Source of the DNA: Candidatus Nanoarchaeia archaeon
GTDB taxonomy: Archaea; Nanobdellota; Nanobdellia; SCGC-AAA011-G17; JACPNG01
DNA length: 64,000 nt
NCBI GenBank assembly: GCA_028714095.1
Contig: JAQTMY010000001.1
Coordinates: 66,147-130,146 of the forward strand
Reading direction: 5' to 3'
The notes beneath the pieces are model-generated. The model saw nothing but the letters and a program-made list of their open reading frames with translations. It did not search any database and was not told the DNA's origin. Below are positions 49,051 to 58,797 of this stretch, in pieces; the stretch's first letter is position 1; the number at the start of each line of letters is the position of its first letter. The position numbers and the translations under genes are program-made.

Positions 49051-49145
49051 AGTAAACTCATGTTTACTAATACAATAGCCGCTGATTCTAGAGGCGACAC
49101 AGGCTGATGTCTTAAGCCTGAACCCTGAGAAGGGATAGCTATAAA
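49051..49145 (+). promoter_or_regulatory. Structured RNA leader of the rpl3 operon
   Basis: Hairpins AGTAAAC-TCAT-GTTTACT, CAGGCT-GATGTCTTA-AGCCTG, CCC-TGAGAA-GGG directly upstream of rpl3. Confidence 0.55.
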
Positions 49146-49150
49146 GAAAA

Positions 49151-50113
49151 ATGGGAAAAAAACATTCACCTAGAAGAGGAAGTTTGCAGTTTTGGCCTAG
49201 AGCAAGGTCTAAAAAACCATTCGCTAGAATTAGAAATTGGTCTCATGATTTAAAAGAAACTAAACTATTAGGATTTCCTGGTTACAAGGCTGGAATGACT
49301 CACGTCATAAGAACAGAGACAAATCCAAAATCACATAGAAAAGAAGCAAAAATCCAGGAAGCAATTACAATTATTGAATGTCCACCAATAAAAGCATTGT
49401 CAATAAGATTCTATAAAAAAACCATTGATGGTTTAATTCCTATTTCTCAGCTTCTATCAAAAAAAATCAATAAGGAACTTAGGAGATCTATACCGATTCC
49501 AAAAAAATCATCTGAACCAAAGGAATTTGATGATCTAAGGTTAGTTGTTTATACTCAACCTCATCTAACAGGGATTGGAAAGAAAAAACCAGAAGTATTT
49601 GAGATAGGAATTTCAGGGAAGAAAGAAAATAAATTAGAATTTGCAAAATCACTTCTAGAAAAAGAAATTACAATTAATGATGTCTTTAAGGAAGCTCAGT
49701 ATGTTGATGCTCATGGAGTTACAAAAGGAAAAGGATTCCAGGGAACAGTAAAGAAATTCGGTGTTGCAATAAGATCCCACAAAGCAGAAAAAACAAAGAG
49801 GGGAGCAGGAAATTTAGGACCATGGACTCCAAAAAGAGTTTCATTCAGAACACCTCAGTCAGGAAAAATGGGTTATCACCTAAGAACAGAATATAATAAA
49901 AGAATCTATAGAATAAATTCTAAGCCAGAAGCGATTAATCCAAAAGGCGGTTTTATGTTCTATGGTTTGGTAAAAAATCCATATATATTACTTAGAGGTT
50001 CATTGCCAGGACCAAGAAAAAGACTTGTTCTATTGACAGATACAATAAGGGCAAACAAACAATTATTACATCCAATCGATATTAATTATATAAGTCAGGA
50101 GAGTAAACAATGA
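49151..50113 (+). CDS. rpl3: Ribosomal protein L3
   Basis: KKHSPRRGSLQFWPR…GVTKGKGFQGTVKKFG. Confidence 0.96.
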   Translation: MGKKHSPRRGSLQFWPRARSKKPFARIRNWSHDLKETKLLGFPGYKAGMTHVIRTETNPKSHRKEAKIQEAITIIECPPIKALSIRFYKKTIDGLIPISQLLSKKINKELRRSIPIPKKSSEPKEFDDLRLVVYTQPHLTGIGKKKPEVFEIGISGKKENKLEFAKSLLEKEITINDVFKEAQYVDAHGVTKGKGFQGTVKKFGVAIRSHKAEKTKRGAGNLGPWTPKRVSFRTPQSGKMGYHLRTEYNKRIYRINSKPEAINPKGGFMFYGLVKNPYILLRGSLPGPRKRLVLLTDTIRANKQLLHPIDINYISQESKQ

Positions 50114-50931
50114 AAGCTTCAGTACTAGACTTACAAGGTAAAAAAACAAAGGAAATTAATTTGCCCAAGCAGTTTGAAGAAGAAGTAAGACCTGATTTGA
50201 TAAAAAGAGCAGTTCTAGTTGTTCAGTCAAATAAAAGACAGCCATATGGAGCTCATCCAGAGGCTGGAAAAAGATATGTTGCTAAATTATCCAGAAGAAG
50301 AAGAGCTTACAGAGGAGCATATGGTCAGGGAATTTCAAGAGCACCAAGAAAGATTATGACAAGAAGAGGAAGGCATATGTTCTGGGTTGGAGCAAAATCC
50401 CCTCATACCGTCGGAGGTAGAAGGGCTCATCCACCAAAGGCAGAAAAAATATGGGATACTAAAATAAACATAACAGAAAGAAGAAAGGCGATAAGGTCTG
50501 CCTTGGCAGCTACAATAGACAAAATATTGGTAAAGGCAAGAGGACATAAATTTAAGGAAATACCTTTAATAGTTGATTCAAAGATACAGGGAATAGACAA
50601 GACAAAGGATGTTATAGAAATTCTCAAGAAATTAGGATTAGAAGAAGAAATAGACAGAATTAAGATTAAGAAAGTAAGAGCCGGTAGAGGAAAAAACAGA
50701 GGGAGAAGATACAGAAAAAAGATCGGCCCATTGATAGTTGTATCAGAAAAATGTAAACTTGAACACTCAGCAATTAATATTCAGGGTGTTAACGTAGTAA
50801 GGATAAATGAGATAAACACAGAATTGCTTGCACCAGGAACAATGCCTGGAAGATTGACAATCTATACAGATAAGGCAATAGAAAAAATGGAAAAGGAAGA
50901 CTTGTTCATGAAAAAAAGGAGTAAGAAATGA
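50110..50931 (+). CDS. rpl4: Ribosomal protein L4
   Basis: Position and GAHPEAGKRYVAKLSRRRRAYRGAYGQGISRAPRK. Confidence 0.95.
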   Translation: MKASVLDLQGKKTKEINLPKQFEEEVRPDLIKRAVLVVQSNKRQPYGAHPEAGKRYVAKLSRRRRAYRGAYGQGISRAPRKIMTRRGRHMFWVGAKSPHTVGGRRAHPPKAEKIWDTKINITERRKAIRSALAATIDKILVKARGHKFKEIPLIVDSKIQGIDKTKDVIEILKKLGLEEEIDRIKIKKVRAGRGKNRGRRYRKKIGPLIVVSEKCKLEHSAINIQGVNVVRINEINTELLAPGTMPGRLTIYTDKAIEKMEKEDLFMKKRSKK

Positions 50932-51182
50932 ATACAATTATATTATATCCATTAACAACAGAAAAATCAATAAGATTGATGGAGTCAGAAAACAAATTGG
51001 TATTCATAGTTGAATTAAAGGCAAAAAAACATGAAATAAAAGAAGAAGTAGAAAGAATATTTAAAGTAAAAGTAATTAATGTTAAAACAACTATTCTTCC
51101 AAGCATGAAGAAAAAAGCTTATGTTCAGTTAGCTCCAGATAGCCCGGCTATCGACGTGGCAACTCAGTTAGGTTTGATGTAA
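50928..51182 (+). CDS. rpl23: Ribosomal protein L23
   Basis: LYPLTTEKSIRLMESENKLVFIVELKAKKHEIKEEVERIFKVKV. Confidence 0.95.
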   Translation: MNTIILYPLTTEKSIRLMESENKLVFIVELKAKKHEIKEEVERIFKVKVINVKTTILPSMKKKAYVQLAPDSPAIDVATQLGLM

Positions 51183-51183
51183 A

Positions 51184-51903
51184 ATGGGAAAGAGATTAAT
51201 CCAACAGAGAAGAGGACGTGGAACCTTTACATATAGAGCACACTCTCATAAATCAAAAGGAAAAATTATTAATAATCCATTAAAGAACACAAATGAAAAA
51301 TATATTAGAGGGAGAGTAACAGATTTGATACACTGCGCCCAGCACGGCGGACCATTGGCAGAGTTAAGATATGATAATAAGGAAATAGCATTGATTGCTG
51401 CTCCAAACAACATTAGAGTAGGACAAGAAATAAGTTATGGGGAAAGATCTCCAGTAGAAATAGGAAATACCTTGGCATTAAAGGATATTCCAGAAGGAAT
51501 CCCAATATGTAATATTGAAACAAGTCCTGGAAAAATTTCATTCTGCAGATCCTCAGGATCATGCGCAAGAATCATTGCCAAATTCCCAGATAAAATCATA
51601 ATTCAATTGCCCTCAAAAAAACAGAAAAAATTAAATCCTGAATGCAAGGCAACAATCGGAACAATCGCTGCATCAGGAAGAAAAGAAAAACCATTTGTAA
51701 AAGCAGGAAAGAAACACTTCCTGATGAGAGCAAAAGGTAAATTATATCCAAGGACCTCAGGATTAAAAATGAACGCTGTCGATCATCCATTCGGATCTGG
51801 AAGAGGTAAAAATGTAGGTAAACCAAAGAACGCACCAAGATTCGCTCCTCCAGGAAGAAACGTAGGTTTAATAAGAGCAAGGAGAACTGGTAGGAAGAAA
51901 TAA
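51184..51903 (+). CDS. rpl2: Ribosomal protein L2
   Basis: NAVDHPFGSGRGKNVGKPKNAPRFAPPGRNVGLIRARRTGRKK. Confidence 0.96.
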   Translation: MGKRLIQQRRGRGTFTYRAHSHKSKGKIINNPLKNTNEKYIRGRVTDLIHCAQHGGPLAELRYDNKEIALIAAPNNIRVGQEISYGERSPVEIGNTLALKDIPEGIPICNIETSPGKISFCRSSGSCARIIAKFPDKIIIQLPSKKQKKLNPECKATIGTIAASGRKEKPFVKAGKKHFLMRAKGKLYPRTSGLKMNAVDHPFGSGRGKNVGKPKNAPRFAPPGRNVGLIRARRTGRKK

Positions 51904-51908
51904 GTAAA

Positions 51909-52304
51909 ATGGCAAAAGAAAGACTATTCAAGGGAAAATCAATAGAAGAGTTAGAGAAGATGACATTAGAAGATGCTATGAAATTAATGAAGTCAAGACA
52001 GAGAAGGGCCCTAAGAAACGGAATAAAAGACAAGGAAAAAATATTGCTTAAAAAAATAAAAGACTCTAAATCTGGCAAAAGAAAAAAACCAGTAAAAACC
52101 CATCTAAGGGATACGGTTATCATTCCAGAAATGATTGGAGCAACAGTTCATGTTCATCAGGGTAAATCATTCGAGCCGGTTGTCATTAATGAATTAATGA
52201 TAGGTCATAGATTAGGTGAATTTACATTAACAAGAAAGAGGGTATCACACTCTGCAGCTGGAATCGGAGCAACAAAGTCCAGTAAGTCTGCATCAGTTAA
52301 GTAA
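51909..52304 (+). CDS. rps19: Ribosomal protein S19
   Basis: THLRDTVIIPEMIGATVHVHQGKSFEPVVI. Confidence 0.95.
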   Translation: MAKERLFKGKSIEELEKMTLEDAMKLMKSRQRRALRNGIKDKEKILLKKIKDSKSGKRKKPVKTHLRDTVIIPEMIGATVHVHQGKSFEPVVINELMIGHRLGEFTLTRKRVSHSAAGIGATKSSKSASVK

Positions 52305-52305
52305 A

Positions 52306-52758
52306 ATGAAAGATAACCATATAGCAACTGCAAAAGGACTTGACTTGGGGATTTCAACCAAGTTCAGCATAGAAATATGCAATTATATTAAAGGTAAGTC
52401 TGTCAAGCAGGCCAAGCAAATCCTTGAAGAAGTATTGATGAAAAAAACAGCAATCCCTCTTAAGAGATTCAACAAAGACAGAGGACATAAAAAAGGGGAG
52501 ATTGCATCTGGAGCCTATCCGCAGAAAGCTTCAGCAGCAATATTAAAACTAATAAAATCAGCAGAGAGTAATGCCAATAATATTGGATTAAACACAGAAT
52601 CCTTGTACATTAAAAATATCCTGGCAAATAGGGCATCCTCACCAATGAGGCACGGCCGTCAGAGAAGAATAAGCGCAAAAAGAACTCATGTTGATATTAT
52701 ATTAGAAGAAAAAGAACCTAAGAAAACAAAAGAGGAGAAAAAAGCAACTAAAAAATGA
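52306..52758 (+). CDS. rpl22: Ribosomal protein L22
   Basis: Operon position; L22 motifs. Confidence 0.94.
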   Translation: MKDNHIATAKGLDLGISTKFSIEICNYIKGKSVKQAKQILEEVLMKKTAIPLKRFNKDRGHKKGEIASGAYPQKASAAILKLIKSAESNANNIGLNTESLYIKNILANRASSPMRHGRQRRISAKRTHVDIILEEKEPKKTKEEKKATKK

Positions 52759-53516
52759 TAGAAAGAAAGTTTATAGCAAGAAAAGTAAAAGTTCAGGAAG
52801 TTGAAAACTTTGTAATTCAGCAACTTGCAAACTCAGGAAATAACAGAGTTGAAATAAAAAGAACTCCTTTGGGTGAAAAAATCATAATTTACACATCACG
52901 TCCGGGATTAATCGTCGGAAGAAAAGGGGAAAATGTAAAAAAATTAACTCAGATACTAAAAACAAAATATCAGATGGAAAATCCCCAGATAGAAATAGGA
53001 GAAATAAAAATTCCCTATCTTGATCCTAATACTGTTTTGGATGATATGGTTTCATCTCTGGAAAAATTCGGTCCAAAAAGATTCAAGTTCCTCGGCTATG
53101 AAACATTAAAAAGAATAATAGGAGCAGGGGCAATCGGAGCAGAGATAGTAATAGGTGGAGTAGGAATCCCGGGAGCAAGAGCAAAGTCTTGGAGATTCTT
53201 CTCAGGTTATTTAAAAAAATCAGGGGATGTTTCAGACTCACAGGTACTAAAGGCGCAGGGAAGAGCTAACTTGAAAAGAGGATGCATAGGAATTAAACTA
53301 AGCATTTTGCCCCCGGATTTGAAGTTGCCGGATAAAATCAAGATGATTGATCTAAAGGAAATTCATGTTGAAGAAATCATAGAAGAACCAAAAGAAACCA
53401 AAGTTAAACAACCAAGGAAAAAAGAAACAAAAAAAAGAACAAATGTAAAAAAAGAAAAACCTGTTGAGGGAAAAACAGAAGAGATTATAGAAGATGGCAC
53501 TGATAAAAAAGAATGA
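52755..53516 (+). CDS. rps3: Ribosomal protein S3
   Basis: KH motif YTSRPGLIVGRKGENVKKLTQIL. Confidence 0.95.
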   Translation: MIERKFIARKVKVQEVENFVIQQLANSGNNRVEIKRTPLGEKIIIYTSRPGLIVGRKGENVKKLTQILKTKYQMENPQIEIGEIKIPYLDPNTVLDDMVSSLEKFGPKRFKFLGYETLKRIIGAGAIGAEIVIGGVGIPGARAKSWRFFSGYLKKSGDVSDSQVLKAQGRANLKRGCIGIKLSILPPDLKLPDKIKMIDLKEIHVEEIIEEPKETKVKQPRKKETKKRTNVKKEKPVEGKTEEIIEDGTDKKE

Positions 53517-53718
53517 ACTTAAACATATGAGTAAAGATCAGATGGAAAAAAAGATCGAAGAACTAAAAAAAGATCTGCTTAAAATAAATGCTCAGAGAGC
53601 AACAAAAACAACACCCGAAAATCCTGGAAAGGTAAAGCAGATAAGAAAAACAATCGCAAAATTAATTTCAAAAATTCATAATCAAAAGAAAAATCAGGAG
53701 GTTAAGCAAAAGATATGA
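53494..53718 (+). CDS. rpl29: Ribosomal protein L29
   Basis: Operon position, coiled-coil L29. Confidence 0.9.
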   Translation: MALIKKNELKHMSKDQMEKKIEELKKDLLKINAQRATKTTPENPGKVKQIRKTIAKLISKIHNQKKNQEVKQKI

Positions 53719-54017
53719 GTGAAATTTGCCCAAAGTGCGGCCTACCAAAAGCTCTTTGCGTTTGTGAAACAATCGCAAAAGAAGACCAAGAGATAAAAGT
53801 CATCCTTGAAAAAAGAAAGTTCGGGAAGATAATAACTTTAATCAAGGGGCTTGACAATAAGTCAATCGACACAAAAGAATTGACAAAAAAACTCAAGTCA
53901 GCCCTTGCCTGCGGAGGGACCGCAAAAGGAGATGCAATCGAACTTCAGGGGAACCACCTCCAAAGGGTCAAGAAAGAGCTTGTCAAGCTAGGCTTTGACG
54001 AAAGCTCAATAAAATGA
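53715..54017 (+). CDS. SUI1/aIF1
   Basis: LALACGG-like SALACGGTAKGDAIELQGNHLQRVKKELVKLGF. Confidence 0.93.
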   Translation: MSEICPKCGLPKALCVCETIAKEDQEIKVILEKRKFGKIITLIKGLDNKSIDTKELTKKLKSALACGGTAKGDAIELQGNHLQRVKKELVKLGFDESSIK

Positions 54018-54286
54018 GCATCAAAGATATACTAAAAAAAGAAATAATCGGTTTAAAAGTTGAGGTAACCGACGCAAAAAACAAGGCATTAATAGGAAAA
54101 AAAGGCAAAATAATCGACGAGACAAAGAACATATTAACCCTTGAAGAAAAAAACAAAAAGATCAAAATCATAAAATCACAGGTCAAGATGAAAACAACAT
54201 ATGAAAACAAAACAATAGAAATCGACGGGAAATTACTAGTCAACAGACCGGAAGATAGAATTAAAAAAATAAGGAGTTTAAGATGA
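54014..54286 (+). CDS. rnp1: RNase P protein component 1 (p29/Pop4)
   Basis: GLKVEVTDAKNKALIGKKGKIIDETKNIL. Confidence 0.88.
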   Translation: MSIKDILKKEIIGLKVEVTDAKNKALIGKKGKIIDETKNILTLEEKNKKIKIIKSQVKMKTTYENKTIEIDGKLLVNRPEDRIKKIRSLR

Positions 54287-54603
54287 GAAAGATAGGTTTT
54301 AACATTGAACAGCCAAAGAAAGAATGTAAAGACAAGCATTGTCCTTTTCATAGTCCGGTAAGTCTTAGAGGAAGAATCTTAGTAGGAAAAGTCCTTAAAA
54401 TGAATATTCATAAAACAATAACAATACAGATTCCAAGACAGAATTTCCTTCACAAATATGAAAGATATGAGAAAAGGGAATCAAGATTAAAAGTTCACAA
54501 GCCAGACTGCATAGATGTCAAGGAAGGAGATTTCGTAAAGGTGGCTGAGTCAAAGCCAATAAGTAAAACAAAGAATTTCATAGTTATTGAGGTATTAAAA
54601 TGA
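54283..54603 (+). CDS. rps17: Ribosomal protein S17
   Basis: CPFHSPVSLRGRILVGKVLKMNIHKTITIQ. Confidence 0.95.
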   Translation: MRKIGFNIEQPKKECKDKHCPFHSPVSLRGRILVGKVLKMNIHKTITIQIPRQNFLHKYERYEKRESRLKVHKPDCIDVKEGDFVKVAESKPISKTKNFIVIEVLK

Positions 54604-55001
54604 AAGCAATGTCTGCTAAGATAACAAGGTCTATACCGGCAGGAGCAAACATAGATGTTTGTGACAACTCCGGAGCCAAAAAAGTAAAGGTCTTCAATGT
54701 AAGAAGATACACTACTATTAAAGGCGGTTTACCAAAGGGCGGAGTCGGAGATTTTGTAATGGGCTCTGTAGTAAGCGGACGTCCAGACATGAGAAAAAAA
54801 GTCGTAATGGGTGTAATAGTAAGACAAAAAAAAGAATACAAAAGAGCAGATGGTACAAGAATAAAATTTGAAGACAATGCGATGATTGTTTTCAAGGATG
54901 AAAAAGGAAACCCAAAAGGAACCTTATTTAAAGGGCCAATTGCAAAAGAAGCAGTCGAAAGATGGCCAACCCTAGCAAAGATCGCTAGCATGATTGTATA
55001 A
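54600..55001 (+). CDS. rpl14: Ribosomal protein L14
   Basis: GANIDVCDNSGAKKVKVF. Confidence 0.96.
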   Translation: MKAMSAKITRSIPAGANIDVCDNSGAKKVKVFNVRRYTTIKGGLPKGGVGDFVMGSVVSGRPDMRKKVVMGVIVRQKKEYKRADGTRIKFEDNAMIVFKDEKGNPKGTLFKGPIAKEAVERWPTLAKIASMIV

Positions 55002-55410
55002 AATGAAAGAATGGTCAAAACATTGGAAAGCAAGTAAAGATCCGGGAAAACAGCGTAAATATAAATATAACGCTCCGTTGCATGTACAAAAAAAATTCCT
55101 GGATGTTAATATTTCAAAAGATCTAAGAAAAAAGTACGGAATAAGAAATATCCAGATAAGAAAAAATGATACAATAAAAATCCTGAGGGGACAGTTCAGG
55201 AAAAGAACAGGAAAAATTACAAAAGTAGACATTAAAAGATCAAGAGTTTACGTTGAAGGAATTGAAATGATAAAGAAAGATGGAAACAAGGTTCAGATCC
55301 CAATAACACCATCAAACCTTCAGATAACAGAGTTAAATTTGGATGATAAAAGAAGAATAAAAAAGAAAGGAGCAGAAAATGTCAAACAGAAGGCACCTCA
55401 AAAGGCTTAA
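54994..55410 (+). CDS. rpl24: Ribosomal protein L24
   Basis: KNDTIKILRGQFRKRTGKITKVD. Confidence 0.93.
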   Translation: MYKMKEWSKHWKASKDPGKQRKYKYNAPLHVQKKFLDVNISKDLRKKYGIRNIQIRKNDTIKILRGQFRKRTGKITKVDIKRSRVYVEGIEMIKKDGNKVQIPITPSNLQITELNLDDKRRIKKKGAENVKQKAPQKA

Positions 55411-56083
55411 TACCCCTAAATCATGGCCAATTAAGAAAAAGGAAAACAGATATGTAGCTAGACCTAGGCCTGGCCCTCACAAATTAAGAGAATGCATCCC
55501 TCTTAGCTTATTATTAAAAAATGTATTGAAATATGCAAAAACAACAAGAGAAGTAAAGAAAATACTCAGCGATAAAAAATTACTAATTGATAAAAAATTC
55601 AGGAAGGATCCTAATTTCCCCATAGGATTAATGGACATAATAGAATTCCCAGAAATAAATGAATATTACAGGGTTCTTATAGACCAAAAAGGAACATTGA
55701 TGCTTAACAAAATAACAAAGCAGGAAGCTAACCACAAGACCTGCAAGATAATAGGAAAAACCTATCTGAAGAAAAAGAAAATCCAGCTAAACCTTTACGA
55801 CGGAAAAAATATTCTGATAGATAAGGATGAGTATAAGGTGGGGGATTCAGTCATAATTGATCTGGAAAAAAATAAAGTAGTAAAACACATCAAACTGGAA
55901 AAGGGCGCATCCATCTTTTTAATAGATGGAGGATCACTTGGAAAATTCGGAATCTTGGATGAAATAAAAATTCAAGAAGGGTCATTACCTCCAAGGGTAA
56001 TATTTACAATTGATAAAGACAAAGCAGAAACAAGAAAGGATTTTGTTTATGTAGTAGACAAATCAATCATACCTAAAAAATGA
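55379..56083 (+). CDS. rps4e: Ribosomal protein S4e
   Basis: HLKRLNTPKSWPIKKKENRYVARPRPGPHKLRECIPL. Confidence 0.95.
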   Translation: MSNRRHLKRLNTPKSWPIKKKENRYVARPRPGPHKLRECIPLSLLLKNVLKYAKTTREVKKILSDKKLLIDKKFRKDPNFPIGLMDIIEFPEINEYYRVLIDQKGTLMLNKITKQEANHKTCKIIGKTYLKKKKIQLNLYDGKNILIDKDEYKVGDSVIIDLEKNKVVKHIKLEKGASIFLIDGGSLGKFGILDEIKIQEGSLPPRVIFTIDKDKAETRKDFVYVVDKSIIPKK

Positions 56084-56577
56084 GAAATATAAAAATAGAA
56101 AAAGTAACATTGAATATTGGAACAGGCGAACCAGGCCTTAAGCTAGAAAATGCTATATATTTGCTTAAGAAAATAACAAATGCCCAGCCGGTTGAATGCG
56201 CAAGCAAGAAAAGAATTCCAACCTGGGGTGTACGTCCAGGACTTGTTATTGGATGCAAGGTAACAATAAGAAAAAAAGAAGCAGAAGAATTATTAAAAAG
56301 ATTATTTATTGCATCAGAGAAGAAGTTATCATCCAAGAAATTCGATAATAATGGAAACTTTTCATTCGGTGTTGCAGAATATATTGACATTCCTGGAATG
56401 GAATACGATCCTAAAGTAGGAATCATTGGATTGGAAGCAGCAGTAACATTAGAAAGACCGGGATTTAGAATCAAGAAACGTAAGGTTCACAAAGCAAAGA
56501 TCCCAACAAGAACGAAGATAACAAAGAAAGACGCAATGGATTTCATAAAAGAAAAATTCGGAGTTGAGATAATATGA
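56080..56577 (+). CDS. rpl5: Ribosomal protein L5
   Basis: IEKVTLNIGTGEPGLKLENA. Confidence 0.95.
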   Translation: MRNIKIEKVTLNIGTGEPGLKLENAIYLLKKITNAQPVECASKKRIPTWGVRPGLVIGCKVTIRKKEAEELLKRLFIASEKKLSSKKFDNNGNFSFGVAEYIDIPGMEYDPKVGIIGLEAAVTLERPGFRIKKRKVHKAKIPTRTKITKKDAMDFIKEKFGVEII

Positions 56578-56804
56578 CTGTAAAAAGCTACAAAAAAGTT
56601 TTCAAGCAGCTTAAGAACAAACCTGCAAAAATGAAGAAATACATTAAACATAACGCTCCCCTAAAAAGGGAATTTGGAAAGGGAGCAAACAGATGCAGAG
56701 TTTGCGGCTCAACAAAAGGAATGGTAACTCAATACGGAATCAACTACTGCAGGAGATGCTTTAGATTAAATGCTAAAAAACTAGGATTCAAAAAATATCA
56801 CTAG
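56574..56804 (+). CDS. rps14: Ribosomal protein S14
   Basis: NRCRVCGSTKGMVTQYGINYCRRCFR. Confidence 0.94.
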   Translation: MTVKSYKKVFKQLKNKPAKMKKYIKHNAPLKREFGKGANRCRVCGSTKGMVTQYGINYCRRCFRLNAKKLGFKKYH

Positions 56805-56812
56805 GAGGAACA

Positions 56813-57202
56813 ATGTTAAACGACCCACTGGCAAACACACTATGCAAGATAAACAACGCAGAGAAAGTTGGTAAAACCTCATGTCAGGTAAAACCAAGCT
56901 CAAAAGTCATAGTTGAAGTGCTAAAGATATTAAAGGAAAACAAATACATTGATAATTTCAGGGTAGAAGAGGACAACAAAGGTGGCCTAATTGAGATAAA
57001 CCTTAATGGAAGCATAAACAAAACCGGGGCAATAAAACCAAGGTTCTCGGTAAAAGTAAATACTATTGAAAAATTCGAGAAAAGATATCTCCCGGCAAAG
57101 GACTTTGGATTAATAATAATTTCAACACCAAAAGGAATAATTACCCATTACCAATGCAAAGAAAAAAATCTTGGAGGAAAACTATTAGCATACTGTTACT
57201 AA
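56813..57202 (+). CDS. rps8: Ribosomal protein S8
   Basis: DPLANTLCKINNAEKVGK…LLAYCY. Confidence 0.94.
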   Translation: MLNDPLANTLCKINNAEKVGKTSCQVKPSSKVIVEVLKILKENKYIDNFRVEEDNKGGLIEINLNGSINKTGAIKPRFSVKVNTIEKFEKRYLPAKDFGLIIISTPKGIITHYQCKEKNLGGKLLAYCY

Positions 57203-57203
57203 G

Positions 57204-57746
57204 ATGATACCTGAAGTGAAAGCAGAACTTGTAATTCCCGAAGGAGTGGAAGTTGAGATACATGAAAACCTAGTAAAAGTAAAAGGACCTAAGGGAGATC
57301 TGTCAAAAGAATTCCACTATCCAAATGTTATAATAAAGAAACAGGAAAACAAGATTATGTTAAATTCAAAAAAAGCAACAAAAAGAGAAAAAAGAATGAT
57401 TGGGACATTTAAAGCTCACATAAGAAATATGTTGCTTGGGGTATCAGAACAGTATGAATATACATTAAGAATATGTTCAAGCCATTTCCCAGTTACTGTA
57501 ACCACAGACAAGAATGAAGTTATAATCAAAAATTTCCTTGGGGAGAAAGTTCCAAGAAAAGCAAAGATACTAAATGGAGTCGAAGTCAAGGTTAATGCTG
57601 ATAAAATAACCGTTATTGGGGTTGACAGAGATAAAACCGGACAGACTGCAGCAAATATAGAACAGGCCTGCAGGATAAAGAAGAGGGATATAAGAGTATT
57701 CCAGGACGGGATTTACATAACAAACAAGGCAGGAAAAGTAATATGA
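57204..57746 (+). CDS. rpl6: Ribosomal protein L6
   Basis: L6 motifs, operon position. Confidence 0.94.
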   Translation: MIPEVKAELVIPEGVEVEIHENLVKVKGPKGDLSKEFHYPNVIIKKQENKIMLNSKKATKREKRMIGTFKAHIRNMLLGVSEQYEYTLRICSSHFPVTVTTDKNEVIIKNFLGEKVPRKAKILNGVEVKVNADKITVIGVDRDKTGQTAANIEQACRIKKRDIRVFQDGIYITNKAGKVI

Positions 57747-58321
57747 AAAGATTATTGCAATTAAAGAAGGAAATGAAAAAAAGAAAACCAGATTTCCTTA
57801 GACAAGATGCTCACAAATTAAAGAAACTGAAAAAGAACTGGAGAAAACCAAAAGGACTTGACTCAAAGATGAGAAGGGGCCTTAGAGGTTACAGGAGATC
57901 CGCAAGAATTGGTTTCAGCACCCCAAGAAAAACCTATGGATTAAACAAAGATGGTTTGAAGGGTATTGTTGTAAAAAACCTAAGAGACCTTGAATCAATC
58001 AAGGAAAATAATATTATAATCCTTAGTTCAACTATCGGATCAAAAAACAGAATAGAAATATTAAAAAAAATAAAGGAGAAGAACCTAAAAATATCAAATA
58101 TTAAAAACGTTGATGATTACATTCAAAAAGCTGAAGAAATATTTAATAAAAAAAGAGAAACAAAAAGAACAAAACTTCAGGAGAGAAAAAAGACAAGAGA
58201 GGAAACAAAGAAAAAAGCAGAAGCTAAAAAAGAAGAAAAATCTGCTGAAGAGAAACTTGAAAAAGAAAAGAAAAAGACATTAGAAAAACCAAGATCAGGT
58301 AAAGAAGGAGAATTCCAATGA
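57743..58321 (+). CDS. rpl32e: Ribosomal protein L32e with charged C-terminal extension
   Basis: KPDFLRQDAHKLKKLKKNWRKPKGLDSKMRRGLRG. Confidence 0.93.
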   Translation: MKRLLQLKKEMKKRKPDFLRQDAHKLKKLKKNWRKPKGLDSKMRRGLRGYRRSARIGFSTPRKTYGLNKDGLKGIVVKNLRDLESIKENNIIILSSTIGSKNRIEILKKIKEKNLKISNIKNVDDYIQKAEEIFNKKRETKRTKLQERKKTREETKKKAEAKKEEKSAEEKLEKEKKKTLEKPRSGKEGEFQ

Positions 58322-58797
58322 GACTGGGTCCACAAAGAAGGTTATCAGCAAATCTGTTGGGGATTGGGAAACATAGAATAAGGTTTAACCAGGATAAACT
58401 AGAAGAAATCAAAGAAGCTATAACTAAAGAAGACTTAAGGGGGTTGATAAGGGAAAAAGCAATAACCAAAGATAAAAAAAGTTCACATTCAAGATCAAGA
58501 GCAAGAAAAATCCTCAGCCAAAAAAGAAAAGGGAGGAGGAAAGGCCAGGGTAGTAGAAAAGGAAAGTTCGGAGCAAGAATAAATAGAAAAGAAACCTGGA
58601 TGAACAAAGTAAGATCTCAGAGGGATATAATCAAATTATTGAGGGAAAAGAAACAAATTTCAAACAAAGATTATAGAATGTTATACTTAAAGGTTAAGGG
58701 TGGATTTTTCAGAAGTAAAAGACACCTTAGGATGTATATGGAGGAGAAAAATTTAATAGAAAAAAATGCCACAGTTAAAAAGAAGAAAACAAGATAG
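58318..58797 (+). CDS. rpl19e: Ribosomal protein L19e
   Basis: QRRLSANLLGIGKHRIRFNQDKLEEIKEAITKEDLRGLI. Confidence 0.95.
   Translation: MRLGPQRRLSANLLGIGKHRIRFNQDKLEEIKEAITKEDLRGLIREKAITKDKKSSHSRSRARKILSQKRKGRRKGQGSRKGKFGARINRKETWMNKVRSQRDIIKLLREKKQISNKDYRMLYLKVKGGFFRSKRHLRMYMEEKNLIEKNATVKKKKTR

Noticed and set aside
54584-55033. Antisense ORFs inside ribosomal and housekeeping genes (e.g. 54584-55033, 51596-52123, 27058-27474, 17878-18495)
   Set aside because: They mirror well-supported CDSs, are hydrophobic/Ser-rich shadows of Lys/Asp-rich genes and lack independent signals.
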